Positions 10,061-21,200 of a stretch of DNA of 44,225 nucleotides are shown one piece after another. Positions within the stretch are counted from its first letter, which is position 1, and every line of letters starts with the position of its first letter. Under the pieces are notes generated by a model. That model was not told where the DNA came from and ran no database searches. It saw only the letters and a list, made by a program, of their open reading frames with translations. This DNA comes from Acanthaster planci (taxonomy: Eukaryota; Echinodermata; Asteroidea; Valvatida; Acanthasteridae): contig NW_019091443.1 of assembly GCF_001949145.1 (NCBI RefSeq), positions 453,556 to 497,780 on the forward strand, given 5' to 3'. A program made the translations under genes and the position numbers.

Positions 10061-12975
10061 TTTGTGTTAGCCCAACCAACTGACTCATGACAAGTCTCCC
10101 CATAAGCCACAGGATTAGGTTTTGCAATGTAAGCTCTAGTTACAGTTACTTTTTACGAGTTTAGTCGGTGTGTTTTTGCTTATTCTCCATTTATTCATGG
10201 AGGAAAGAAAAGACTTTTCTTTTCTCCTTGATTTACTGCACTCGACGTGTGGGCAAAGGGGCAACTCTCCATTCACTTTCTACAGGGATTTGCACGTTTT
10301 CCTTTTTTTTGGCAGCAATACGATGAAAATAACTGAAACCTTTTCAGTACAGTGTGGGAAATGTTTATAGCGCATAAATTGTGAAAAAAGGTCAAGACTT
10401 TAGTCAATAATTCAAGCGTGAAATACGGAATAGCCTAGGCTAGCCATTGACCAATCAGAGAAGCATCAAGAATAAGTGACGACATTCCGACCGCAAGAAT
10501 GGTAGATTAGGGCCCATGATGGCAGACCTTTGGGTCCGGTCCATACTCAACGAGGGTGACAAGCATTTGCTTCACTATCCCATCCACATTTATCGCGGAG
10601 TACCCTAAATTCATCCGCATGCAAATATTCACGCATCCAACTTTCACGTTGTAAACTTTTTGATGCACTGACGTTAATTTACTGGCGATGATCGATCATT
10701 ACTGACTTTTTAGCTGCTTCGGCTACGCTGCCGAAGCAGCAATTGTTTTCGTTCTGTGGTTCGCGATGGTGAAGTATAGGACACTTTTCAAGAGACAGGA
10801 ACAGAAACCCCTCAAAAAGCCTTTCTTTTTCTTCAGTTCTAACAATGAACAATGTCACAGATGGTGTGTAACTTTTTTTTTTTAGAAAACATTAGGATTA
10901 AAGAGGACGAAAAATATGTGATCGCACAATACAAATTTATACACATCAGTGCACCTGGTGGGAGGATAGGGGTTAATTAAGGTGATTTTTACTAGGTCAA
11001 AACATAACCCGCATCAAAAGACCAGATTTTTCGGTGTAAACTTCTCCAAAGTACACAGGCTGGTGTTAATAGGATTAAGACGGACATGCTTTAGGTCATG
11101 AAACCTGATTGAAAAAATGGAAATATCCCACAGAATAGTGACATCGTGATTAAGAAAAAATCCAATTTTTAACAAAAATCATATTTTCGGTGTTTCTGTA
11201 ATCCTTCTGTCATAGTACGTTGGCACTTTAGTAAGAGTGATTGCCCTCAAACTTTGCATATACTTCGACCACCATCCACGGATGGTCCTAGAAGATATCC
11301 TTCATGATGACATCATCACTTGTCATGTGACAAACCCACAAAGTTGAGTTCTTTTCGGGCTTGTGTATATGGAACCATTTATTGCAGTGGATTGAAATTT
11401 TACACAATTTATCCAAATGTGATATATGAAAAATTGAGTCATGATGATGTCACCACCTGCTTTTGACGATTTATAATTTTTTGTCATTTTGACATTCTTT
11501 GATATACCTCCTAAACAAAACAAGTTTTTTTTTTCAAAATTCCTTTGCTATACCTCCAGCAGGTCTATTAGATACGTGTACCTATTTGTTGGAAAATCTT
11601 GTGACGTCATAATGTACGATTTTTAATTCAAAGTGTTAGGCAATGTCTGATCATTATGAAATTTACTCAGTTCATTAACAGTCAATCTTTGATTGCATTT
11701 CTGAAATGATGTCATCACGACCTCATTCATTGATTTCTTTATGTATTTTTCACGATTGATGTACATGTACACGAATTTGCATGCATACTACTATCATCGT
11801 CCTGTCATAATTTCTGGAACTTAATCAAGTCCAATTATTTTCAAATTCTGCAGAAAAAGAGGGAAATTCAAATTCATCAATTTCAGATATATGTGTAGAT
11901 TAGCACAATTTGTATTTAAGAGCCAAGTACATGTATGAAGTAATAACGCTAAATATGTATGATCGTCTGATATAGTGTACACAGTGACCTTTGCCCTCAA
12001 TTTGGTGCATACTACACATGTACACACACTTGTGGCCGCTACCAGGGCACAAGTGAGGAAATGCCCTGTGTCATGCTAGTTCCAGCATCTGTCGTCTGAA
12101 GAAAAAAGCAAGGACTGGTCTGATGACTAGGACTGTGGGAATCACCCTTTCTAAAAGATTTTTTCTTGGAATTAAATAGCTCACAAAATATACAAATGAT
12201 GTTGGGAAATGGCTCTGTATGCACATGTATGTGCAAAATAAAAGCTTTCCAGGATGGATTCAAGAAAAATGTCAACAGAGCATAAAGCTTTACTTTACAG
12301 ACTAAATACAAAAATGGACTGATTGAAATTATCTAGGAAATGGATAAATAATCGCTGTTCATTCATGATTGATGTCTGACATCTGATACAGGCACCAATG
12401 ACGACTTTGACCAACTTTTGCCAAATATTGAAGGCTTTAATCAGAAATACGGAGCCTAACAAAGTATTGTGTGCCTGGAATTTTGAGATTCCCCTCGGCG
12501 GTGACGGGCATGGATTCAGTGGCACTGCATTTTGTGACATTTTCAGACACACATAGAAAGAGAAGTTTTGTCATAATATCCGTAGAAATAACTCATATTA
12601 ATGCTAATTGTGACTTATTTGAAAGAATAAAAATTCATGCCTCAATATAACTTCAAATTGAAGTGAAAAAAGATTTAATCCAGGAGAATGAAAAAGAGAA
12701 ATTGAAGTCGATCTGACTCATTTGCAAATGACATTGGTCCTGTTACTTCTGTGACATCCGATGTTATTCCATGTAGGATTTTAGTCAAACTTTCAACTAC
12801 TGAGAATGAAGCCAGTAGAAATTTAGCTTATTTAAGAACAAATTTTGGTCAAAGTACTAAGTGTGCAAATTATATGTATGGTGACTTGTGGATAATGTTT
12901 GACTTATCTCTTCTTTTCATGTACATTGTGAAACATCAGTTGGAAATGAATGAATGCAGGGATGAAAAGGCTTAA
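10061..12975. other. Non-coding stretch, no supported gene
   Basis: No convincing exon is seen on either strand. The stretch holds a perfect hairpin (10713-10740) and a series of TGACGTCA-like words (11306-11716), described separately. Confidence 0.5.
10713..10740. repeat. Perfect 11-bp stem hairpin
   Basis: GCTGCTTCGGC at 10713-10723 and its exact reverse complement at 10730-10740 flank the 6-nt loop TACGCT. Such a stem could mark a transposon end or a structured transcript segment. No transcript evidence is available. Confidence 0.75.
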
Positions 12976-14145
12976 TCAACCTTTAAATCAATCATCCCTT
13001 AAGCATATTCTTAATGTCTCTTACAAAGAAGGTGTAGGAGTTCCAAATCATTGGAAAAAAGCAATTAGGTAGGCCTATGCCCTATCACGCCTGGTGTTCC
13101 TACATGTATCTCTTCCTCCAACATGGATCAAGGTCCAACCTATTCTTTAATAGTCTGAGTATTTTAGACTCTACAATTTGCCTTTTTTAACATTGGGACA
13201 TGGTCAGGTGATCTCAGGATCTACTATGGGCTGATCATGTCTAAATGTTTAAGAAGAGGATTTGTCAACATGGTAAAGTCCAAGTTACTCTGACTACTGT
13301 ATTTCTTTAACTGATCATTTTGCTAAGTTACATATAGCTGAACATTTTGTTGTTTGGGGGGTTTTGTCAAATTCCCAAGTGAGTTTAGACCCTAGTCAGT
13401 TTGGAAAATAGGAAAGGCAGTTTGAAACCCACTATCTTGTAAAGCTTGTTGATAATTTGTGCTTCCATGGGGAACTGTCCAAAGTTACAGTAGGCCTACT
13501 GTAATAATCACGCATTTGATATTGTGGATCGCAACATTCTTATCAAGGATCTGTCGTATTTGGGAGTACACCCAGCAATAATTCCATGTATCTGTAACTT
13601 TTTACAGAACGATCCTAGTGCATCAGATATAAACACATGCAAAACGACATGATCCTGACAGCGGGTCTTCCATAGGGAACAAAATTTGGACCTGTGGGTT
13701 TTTTACCAAATTCAACAGAGCTGTTTGCTCTGGGAACACCTAAGACAAGATCCTGAGTCTAAAATATGTTGATATATGACACTAGTTTAGAATAATTTTC
13801 AATGTAACACATGCACTATTCAAGTCATCTGGAATGAATTCAGTGACTGGGCTCTGAAAAATTATGAAAATTAGTCCTGACAAATGTTTTAATATGAATA
13901 TCATATGCAATATGCCCACATGTAGGTTTCAAGAACTTCAATTCCTGAATACCGATCTACCGAATACCAATAATTGGGCTAAAATACTTGGTGTTTGGAT
14001 TAGTTCAGATCTTAAATGGGACAAATATGTTATTTATAACAAAGCCAATGGAAAAATGTATTATCTAAAAATATGTGAAGGAATCCAGAAATTGTTCATA
14101 TTCTATCTCTCCTTGTTCATTTTCTATCAGTCTTTTCCACTTCAT
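12976..14145 (+). mobile_element. Degenerate LINE fragment (CR1/L2-like reverse transcriptase), part 1
   Basis: Pieces of a non-LTR reverse transcriptase are legible in shifting frames. A GVGVPNHWKKA-type block lies near 13030. A QFG block lies near 13397, and an AFDIVDRNILIKDLSYLG block (RT motif A region) near 13510-13570. A C-terminal LGVWISSDLKWD block lies near 13990. Frames are broken repeatedly, so the copy is dead. The element continues after an insertion, at about 14430-14790. Confidence 0.7.
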
Positions 14146-14430
14146 ATTTGTTTTTTGTTTTTTTGTGGGGGGAGCCATGTGGTAGGATGGCTCTGTAGAG
14201 GTGCTGGTCACCTGTTCCAGCTTGCCATTCACTGGCTTTTTAGGCATATTCATTTTTTGCATCCGTCACCTGTTTGTTGTGCGCTGTCATTTGTTTAATG
14301 TATATGTTTTTAACTTCAATTCTTTTTCCTTTTTGAAAAATATTTTATAATGTATTTAATTTTTGGTTAAATAGCAAGTGGAAAAGTGTAATAAAATAAA
14401 AATAATAAAATAAAATAAACGTACATTAAA
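14146..14430 (+). mobile_element. Short insertion with A-rich tail interrupting the LINE fragment
   Basis: The flanking LINE coding sequence reads on either side of this block, and the block ends in an AATAAAATAAAA-type tail (about 14390-14420). That suggests a retroposed short element, such as a SINE or the truncated 3' end of another LINE. I found no clear tRNA-like promoter boxes or target-site duplication. Confidence 0.45.
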
Positions 14431-14790
14431 AATTATCCTAGGGTCTACTGATCTTGCTTATGAAAATGCTATGAGGAAATGTAATCTTGTTTCTCTTGAA
14501 ATGCGCAGAAGAAAATCCTCCCTTCTATTTGCTTTCCTTTCAAAGGATTCTAGCATTTTCAGTGAATGGTTACCACAAGCGAGGTATAAACATGTGCAAT
14601 ACAAACTTAGAAATGTTAATAGCTTGACTACTGTACGGTACCATGCAACAGCAAGGCATTACACTGCAATAAAGGAAATAACAAACACATTTACTCCAAA
14701 GATTGGTGCAATAAAGATTGAAAGAGGGATAATCCTGACGGAGGAGGAAAACATTTATAAAGAAAAAATGGTATGGGTCGACAATAAATG
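14431..14790 (+). mobile_element. Degenerate LINE fragment, part 2 (C-terminal region)
   Basis: An open frame at 14471-14791 carries the CR1-type C-terminal pattern: a Tyr-x-x-Ala-Met segment, then LVSLEMRRRKSSLLFAFL, then an Arg-rich tail. This is the normal continuation of the RT fragment at 12976-14145. Confidence 0.65.
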
Positions 14791-15037
14791 ACAGTAAGAC
14801 CAAAGTTGTGGTTGTGAGAAAATCTTAAATTCAAACAGATATCTATATCGGACACAATGAGATTAGGCAAGTATCCAGGTTTATAAACCTTGGTGCTGAT
14901 TTAAATGACGTAATTAGTTGTAGCAAGGAGATAACACAAATAGAAATGGCCCGTACAAATACTACCAAACTAGGGGAGATCTGGAAAGACAGATCTGCCA
15001 GTTGAAATATCAAACTGTGCCTACTAAAGTGCCTCAT
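14783..15037 (+). mobile_element. Second LINE remnant, RT thumb region (5' piece)
   Basis: After the first LINE ends, a different LINE begins with a KTKVVVV block, then a VSRFINLGADLND block and an EI..IEMARTNT block. This is the usual segment after the RT palm in RTE-like or related LINEs. It is cut at 15037 by the TIR element and resumes at 16413. Confidence 0.65.
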
Positions 15038-15084
15038 CCCTTACAAAAGTGTCCCATTAGGGTATCCCATGAGAAAATTTCTCA

Positions 15085-15192
15085 TGGTGATTTTCCCATG
15101 CATCCCATGGTGATTTTCCCATGCGTCCCATGGTGATTTTCCCATGCGTCCCATGGTGATTTTCCCATGCGTCCCATGGTGATTTTCCCATG
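15085..15192. repeat. 23-bp minisatellite running into the assembly gap
   Basis: The unit TGGTGATTTTCCCATGCGTCC plus two bases (23 bp) repeats about 4.5 times, then the sequence becomes N. The gap was probably caused by this array, so its true length is unknown. Confidence 0.85.
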
Positions 15193-15909
15193 NNNNNNNN
15201 NNNNNNNNNNNNNNNNNNNNNNNNNNNNNNNNNNNNNNNNNNNNNNNNNNNNNNNNNNNNNNNNNNNNNNNNNNNNNNNNNNNNNNNNNNNNNNNNNNNN
15301 NNNNNNNNNNNNNNNNNNNNNNNNNNNNNNNNNNNNNNNNNNNNNNNNNNNNNNNNNNNNNNNNNNNNNNNNNNNNNNNNNNNNNNNNNNNNNNNNNNNN
15401 NNNNNNNNNNNNNNNNNNNNNNNNNNNNNNNNNNNNNNNNNNNNNNNNNNNNNNNNNNNNNNNNNNNNNNNNNNNNNNNNNNNNNNNNNNNNNNNNNNNN
15501 NNNNNNNNNNNNNNNNNNNNNNNNNNNNNNNNNNNNNNNNNNNNNNNNNNNNNNNNNNNNNNNNNNNNNNNNNNNNNNNNNNNNNNNNNNNNNNNNNNNN
15601 NNNNNNNNNNNNNNNNNNNNNNNNNNNNNNNNNNNNNNNNNNNNNNNNNNNNNNNNNNNNNNNNNNNNNNNNNNNNNNNNNNNNNNNNNNNNNNNNNNNN
15701 NNNNNNNNNNNNNNNNNNNNNNNNNNNNNNNNNNNNNNNNNNNNNNNNNNNNNNNNNNNNNNNNNNNNNNNNNNNNNNNNNNNNNNNNNNNNNNNNNNNN
15801 NNNNNNNNNNNNNNNNNNNNNNNNNNNNNNNNNNNNNNNNNNNNNNNNNNNNNNNNNNNNNNNNNNNNNNNNNNNNNNNNNNNNNNNNNNNNNNNNNNNN
15901 NNNNNNNNN
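15193..15909. other. Assembly gap (717 N)
   Basis: No sequence is available. Open frames drawn across it are artefacts. Confidence 1.
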
Positions 15910-16144
15910 ATCAAATCAACATTCCATTCCAAACTGTGTACTGTAGTTCATGCTATGCATTTTAATGGCAGCAGCTAATGTGGTTTACAATACAACAAAG
16001 CCTCTAAGTGTACCTGTGTAGATGCCATATCAATGCAAATTCCCAGTGTTCTCTTGATGATTGCAAAAATTTGAATAGTGCTTGTGTGGCATTTCCATGG
16101 TGTCCGCATACAAATCACATTGTATTCCCATGTACATGTAGAGT

Positions 16145-16292
16145 ATAAAAACCCCATGGTGTTTCCATGCTGATTATAAAACCCCATGGTGTTCCCATGC
16201 TGATCATAAAAGCCTCATGGTGTTTCCATGCTGATTATAAAACCCCATGGTGTTCCCATGCTGATCATAAAAGCCTCATAGTGTTCCCATGG
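16145..16292. repeat. Minisatellite with 30-31-bp units and alternating two-unit order
   Basis: Five units of the form AAAACCCCATGGTGTTTCC + ATGCTGATTAT follow one another. Variants alternate between TTTCC/GATTAT and TTCCC/GATCAT, so a 60-61-bp higher-order repeat is visible. It shares the CCCATGG core with the 23-bp array at the other end of the same element. Confidence 0.8.
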
Positions 16293-16412
16293 TATCCACA
16301 AAATGTCCCATGGTGATCACTTCAACCAACATTATTTTTTTGCCAGTCCCATGGTGCACACATGGGGTCCCATGGGCAGCCCATGGGATCTGCATGGGAC
16401 TTTTTGTAAGGG

Positions 16413-17020
16413 ATTTGGTCAGTAGCTCTTTATGACCATGAAACATGGACCCTGAAAGAAGCAGATGAGTCAAGATTGACAACTTTTGAGATGTGGTCAT
16501 ATAGATGGATCCTCACGGTGTCATACATCCAAAGAATAACAAATAATTCCATCCTTGAAAAAAATACATGTAGGTACTGACCCAGTTCTGCTAGGAAGTG
16601 AAATAACAAAGAAAACTACACTACTTTGGCCATGTCTCAAGACCTGAGAGCTCACTGGAATGTACATGTTACCATAGTGGAGGGAAAAGCCAATAGTAGT
16701 CATTCTAGAGGCAGACAGAGAACATCATGAGTAGGCAACATAAAGGAATGGACTGGCCTCACTGCTACAGCTGCAGCTAGAGGCTTAAATTTAATCCTCC
16801 CATGCAAAGACACTTTCTTGAACCAGTTGTCCTATCAGTCAAAACTGGTAAAATTTCCCATATGTGTCTGTGTATTGGGGAAAATCAAGCGGAAGGAATT
16901 TTTGACTGTTTTTGATGTTTACAACAAAAGGAGGGTTATTAATTGTAGATAGGTCATCATGGAGGAAAGTGGTCGCCGAGGCTCTGATAGAGTATGGCAC
17001 ATGTACATGATGATGATGAC
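16413..17020 (+). mobile_element. Second LINE remnant, C-terminal part and 3' tail
   Basis: Legible blocks in shifting frames are: an ALYDHETWTLKEADESRLTT block right after the TIR element, a YFGHVSRPE block near 16620, a GRQRT block near 16715, a KEWTGL block near 16745, and DRSSWRKVVAEAL near 16950. The element ends in a short (ATG)n tail at 17007-17019. This order is typical of the C-terminal region of RTE-like LINEs. Many stops and frameshifts are present. Confidence 0.7.
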
Positions 17021-17039
17021 TGTACCATGTAAAACTCAA

Positions 17040-17235
17040 CAATAAAAGAACATTCCTATCCTCTATTTTGTGTAAGTTTTATATGAATAGTCTCCCTTCT
17101 ATTTGTATCTTGCTTTGTCTTCTCTGTATATCATTTTTGATTTAACGAATTTTAAGTATTTTAATGTTCTATGCATTGTGGCAATTTAGCCTTCGGGCTG
17201 CAAACACGATGTGTTAACAATAAACCAATGTATAT
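17040..17235 (+). mobile_element. 3' end of another LINE
   Basis: A T-rich stretch leads to GCCTTCGGGC (a small hairpin) and AATAAACCAATG near 17219. A very similar AATAAACCAAT ending closes the LINE at 34790-34906. This looks like a severely 5'-truncated LINE copy. Confidence 0.4.
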
Positions 17236-18181
17236 GCAGTACACGAAAATACTTGTAGACTGATCACTGGAACCTATCAAACACTCTTTAATTTTAGTAG
17301 TGCAAATCATTTAGCTTCACTCTCTTGTGCCAAATTTTGAAGAAATGTCACATTTTGGTTTGAGACTTTGTCTTTGCTACGTAAACATTTTAGAGAATTT
17401 TGTGAGCTGAAGAGTGAGTAAAAAGTGGCACGATTTTTGTTTGGCTTGTTTTCTGTAATTGGGGTCTCAAGTCTTTTGCACAAAGCTGTCAACTTTTAGG
17501 CAGTGGATATTTGACTATGTACCGGTACTAACCAGCCCCTTGGTCACTGCACTGAACATGCATAGTGAGTGTATTCTTGAGTAACAAATTTTTGACCTCA
17601 TATTGGTTGGCCATGATCAGATTGATCATTGGTGCAGTGGCCAATACAGTGCATTTGGTATTTAGTATTCGAAAGATTTGGGCAAGTCTTCTCTTCATGG
17701 AGTCCATGATGTAATTTTTCAATAATGTTGACTCATGAAATGAATAAAATAATTATTCCGGGTCAAGATGAGCTTATAAGAATACACTTTCGTTATGCCG
17801 CTTTTCCATATTGTGATAAAATGCCCTCATCAGTTCTCAGTTATTACGGCAGCGTGGAATGAAGCCCTGACTTTGGAACTGAGAAACAATTTTTAGAAAT
17901 ATGGCACGAAACAATGATGGTTCTCCATGGACTTAGTACACAACCGATTAAGTAATAGATTTGTGGTACGTCTAGCACCATGCCGAATGAGTTACAGAAC
18001 TTATGTGTGATTCTTAAAAGAACTTGGGGGGGTGTTCTCAGGACCACACATACATGTACTCATAAAAGAGATCTTTTGCATGATGCTACTGCAAACCTAT
18101 TTCTTAACTTGCCACCTTCACTTCACACATTTCAAAACAGAAGCTTGTTCCATTATGAATGTATGTTTTGTTTCCTTTCAG
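17236..18181. other. Sequence upstream of the MEIOSIN-like gene
   Basis: No coding exon is identified. A 5' non-coding exon and promoter of the downstream gene should lie here or further left, because the first coding exon is preceded by an acceptor-like CCTTTCAG at 18181. I cannot place the transcription start. Confidence 0.4.
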
Positions 18182-18212
18182 TTGGTTAATAAATGTTTCT
18201 GAGTAGACAGAA

Positions 18213-18287
18213 ATGCAGTCGTCATCGGGAGCTTCACTTCTTAGCTGTAAGGATAGGACAAGAAAGAATGGTCAGAATCATGGCAAG
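18213..18287 (+). CDS. MEIOSIN: MEIOSIN-like exon 1 (start exon, residues 1-25)
   Basis: An acceptor-like TTTCCTTTCAG ends at 18181. The ATG at 18213 is the first in its frame, with TAG three codons before it, and has G at -3. The 25 codons (beginning MQSSSGASLL) run to AAG followed by GTATGA at 18288. The exon ends in phase 0, exactly what the next exon at 19786 requires. The short Ser-rich then basic peptide has no domain to confirm it, so this start is the least certain exon. Confidence 0.55.
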
Positions 18288-21200
18288 GTATGACAGCTGT
18301 CTAGAAACGCAATTCACTGGTAGCTGTGTGCACAACTTTAAAACCCGAGACAATGTAAAAATAAGTTTACAGTTCTGAGTGACTCACATGAGTAGGAGTA
18401 AGACCAGTGACTTAGTTTTGATTTTATGCCACCACATCTTGTTACTAATGAAGCCACAGCTTTTGAAGAAAGCTCAGTGCATAAACTCAACTTTTGCTGG
18501 TCTTTAAATTCCTAGGTTATTTTGCTCAGTGCAGTATAAGATACATATGGGCATGTGGCTTACAGAACTCTATAGTTTTAATTCTGCCACTTCTAAGAAC
18601 ACTCGTCACTGGTATAATCTTGTACATGTATCGGTAGCTGGCTGAGTAGGACAGTGATTCTTCTTTGACCTCAAAGGCTTACATTTGGACAGTTTGAAGC
18701 TACTTTGAGTCTGAGTCCAAGTCTGAAAAATCTGAGTAAATGTTCTCACTCTCATGTACATTTAAACATTTTGGTGCAAAGAAGAATGAGCATGCTTGGG
18801 TACATATAATATGAAATAATGGTCCCATATTTGATCACTAATTAATATAGAAACAGGTGAACTGATATCCCACTGTTTATAGTACCACAGTAATTATTCT
18901 TTACAAAGCATTTTGCAAACAGTTTTCCAAACACTTTGGAATACATCAAAACTGAAGTAGACAAGTTGACTAAAATAGAATTGAAAGACAGCTTTTAAAA
19001 GACGTAAGGTGTAATTTTTAAAATTACACCTTCAGTCTTTTCCAAAGAGAAGGTGTTATAGATACTACAGGTAAATGCATAATTCCCGCTGGGATTTGGA
19101 CTCTGATGGGATAGTTGGGCTTAACTTTATCTTACCCTTTCATTTGAATGTTGGACTCACAAACTATCAGCTCTGTGAGGTACGTGTATATCTGCCAATA
19201 TGTTACAAATATTGTAAGTTTGTAATCACTTCAGTGGATGCATGGTAAGAGTGAAATAAGATCAAAGCCCTGAAAAGTGGGTTTGAGTTTGGACATAGTC
19301 ATTGGACTGCATTCTGTGAGACAACCTTGTGCATATAGATTCCTCAACTATTGAGAGACAAAGAATTTTTACTTACACCCCTTTGGGTGTAAAGAGCGTC
19401 ACCAGATGCTCTGTGGCTTCAAGATACATGTATGATAATTCCCATGAATTCAACTATCCTACAGATACATATACATGTAAGCACGCTGTGCCATTAACGA
19501 AAACAAACTTGTCCAAGCTAATATTAGATGAGATTCCAAGACTAGGGCCTATCCCAGTGTGTGTTCCATAAACTGCTTCATTTTAGTGAAAAGACTGTGA
19601 TGCACACGATTGACAAACTTTGGCATGTATCAGTCCCCAACCAATGATGTTACGTGTACATTGTACATGTACCTGTACACCATCGAAGACATACAAAAAT
19701 AAACAAAAGTCACACCATGTAAGTTGTTCCCTTACGGGTCTGGTGGTAATTTTTACTTGTGACTTGTTTGTGGTTCTCATTTCAGGCAAAAGCCAGTACT
19801 TACCGGGCGAAATCAAAAGTCGCCCAAAGAAACACAATTATTCCAGCAGTACAAGTAGTAACAAAGGGACATACAAAAGCTGAGAGAAAGAGGAGGGTCA
19901 CATTAGTTGTGAAATCTCCCCTGTCTTTGAGTAAGAAGCAACAAAGGTACAAGAAGGCCAAAAACGAACAGAGATTTAGTAATGACAAATGTAAATTTCA
20001 TAGTGCTGAAACAACAGGCCCCAAGATGGGCAGTTTGGAAGAAAAAAGAGCAGTACACAGGGTACATGAAAGGTACGTATAATTACCTACCTTAGATTAA
20101 TTTCACCTTAAAATTGAAAAAGTAAATGATTTAATACAATAAGAACTACATGTACAGTGTTTAATTATAATAACTATCATTTTTTAATAACTATCAAAGT
20201 ATCGGTGCAATACTGTCAAAACTTGAGTATGTAAAATGTACTGAATGAGAACTTTAAAATTCCTAAAGAATCCCCAATTCTTTGTCATTTCAGCACTTGG
20301 TTTTTTTTTCATACTGCAATACACTTTGTAGATGAATTTAACCCCTGAAAATAATTAGATACATCCGTTCAAAAATAAATATCCAAGATGGCCAATTTCC
20401 AAATATTTGTTTGCTTTTCATCTTTTGTTCCTTTGAGTAGACAGCGTCATCAGAGCCTGAATGAAGCTATCAAAGAACTTGTCAAGATACTACCCCCTGG
20501 GGATTCCCATAAGAGTGTGACAAAGGTATGTCATGGAAACATCTCTTGGGTAAAGGATTGGACTGGCCTGCTTATAATTGTCTTGATGACCTCTTTGTTA
20601 GATGTACTTTTCTAACTTTTTTGTGCTGTATTCATTTTTTAACTTTGACTGTCTTAAATTGATGTTTTCCTTTGCAACCTGAGTGTACCTTACCATTAAG
20701 ATTATATGACAATTTAACAGAAGACTTCGAGATGCTTGGTAGCAACAAACATACCAGTCTTTTTTGCCAGTTCTGAGCATGTGCATGTTGTTTTGAGTGT
20801 GCTTGCATAGTTATGAGCACTCACAATATCTAGAGAAAGGACTGGCATGTCTGTTGCCACCAGCGTCTCAGTCTTCCAATTGTCCTTTTTGCTTGAAAAG
20901 TCTTCATTGGCTGATAAGGTTTGCCCACACTTATATATTTCAAATGGTACAGTGAATGATGTTTTCTTGCTATATAAGATTTTTTGTGTAAAGTGTACTG
21001 TTAAAGTATGTTTTTACTTGATGTCATATTGATGTGAATCAAGGGATCAGTAGTCTTGCATTAATTATTCAATTTCACTTTTTGTAGCCCATTTAAAACT
21101 TTTCTAAGACATATTTTTTCCTTTCCAGTATAATGTTCTGAAGAAGGCAGATGACTACATTGATTTCTTACAATACAAAATCGCTCATCTGTGCCTTGAG

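Larger units (their letters stand above)
15038..16412. mobile_element. Non-autonomous DNA element with terminal inverted repeats, containing two minisatellites and an assembly gap
   Basis: The left end CCCTTACAAAAGTGTCCCAT (15038-15057) and the right end ATGGGACTTTTTGTAAGGG (16394-16412) are inverted copies with a short mismatch block. An AT dinucleotide on each side (15036-15037 and 16413-16414) is a likely 2-bp target duplication. Removing the element and one AT rejoins the interrupted LINE in frame, which supports the borders. No transposase is visible, although the N run hides about 700 bp. The TIR family is not certain. Confidence 0.75.

Noticed and set aside
15057-15978. Long open frames across 15057-15978 on both strands
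   Set aside because: They consist almost wholly of N plus translated 23-bp minisatellite.
19620-19883. Alternative frame through MEIOSIN-like exon 2
   Set aside because: It stops inside the exon, and only the other frame runs into the bHLH basic region.
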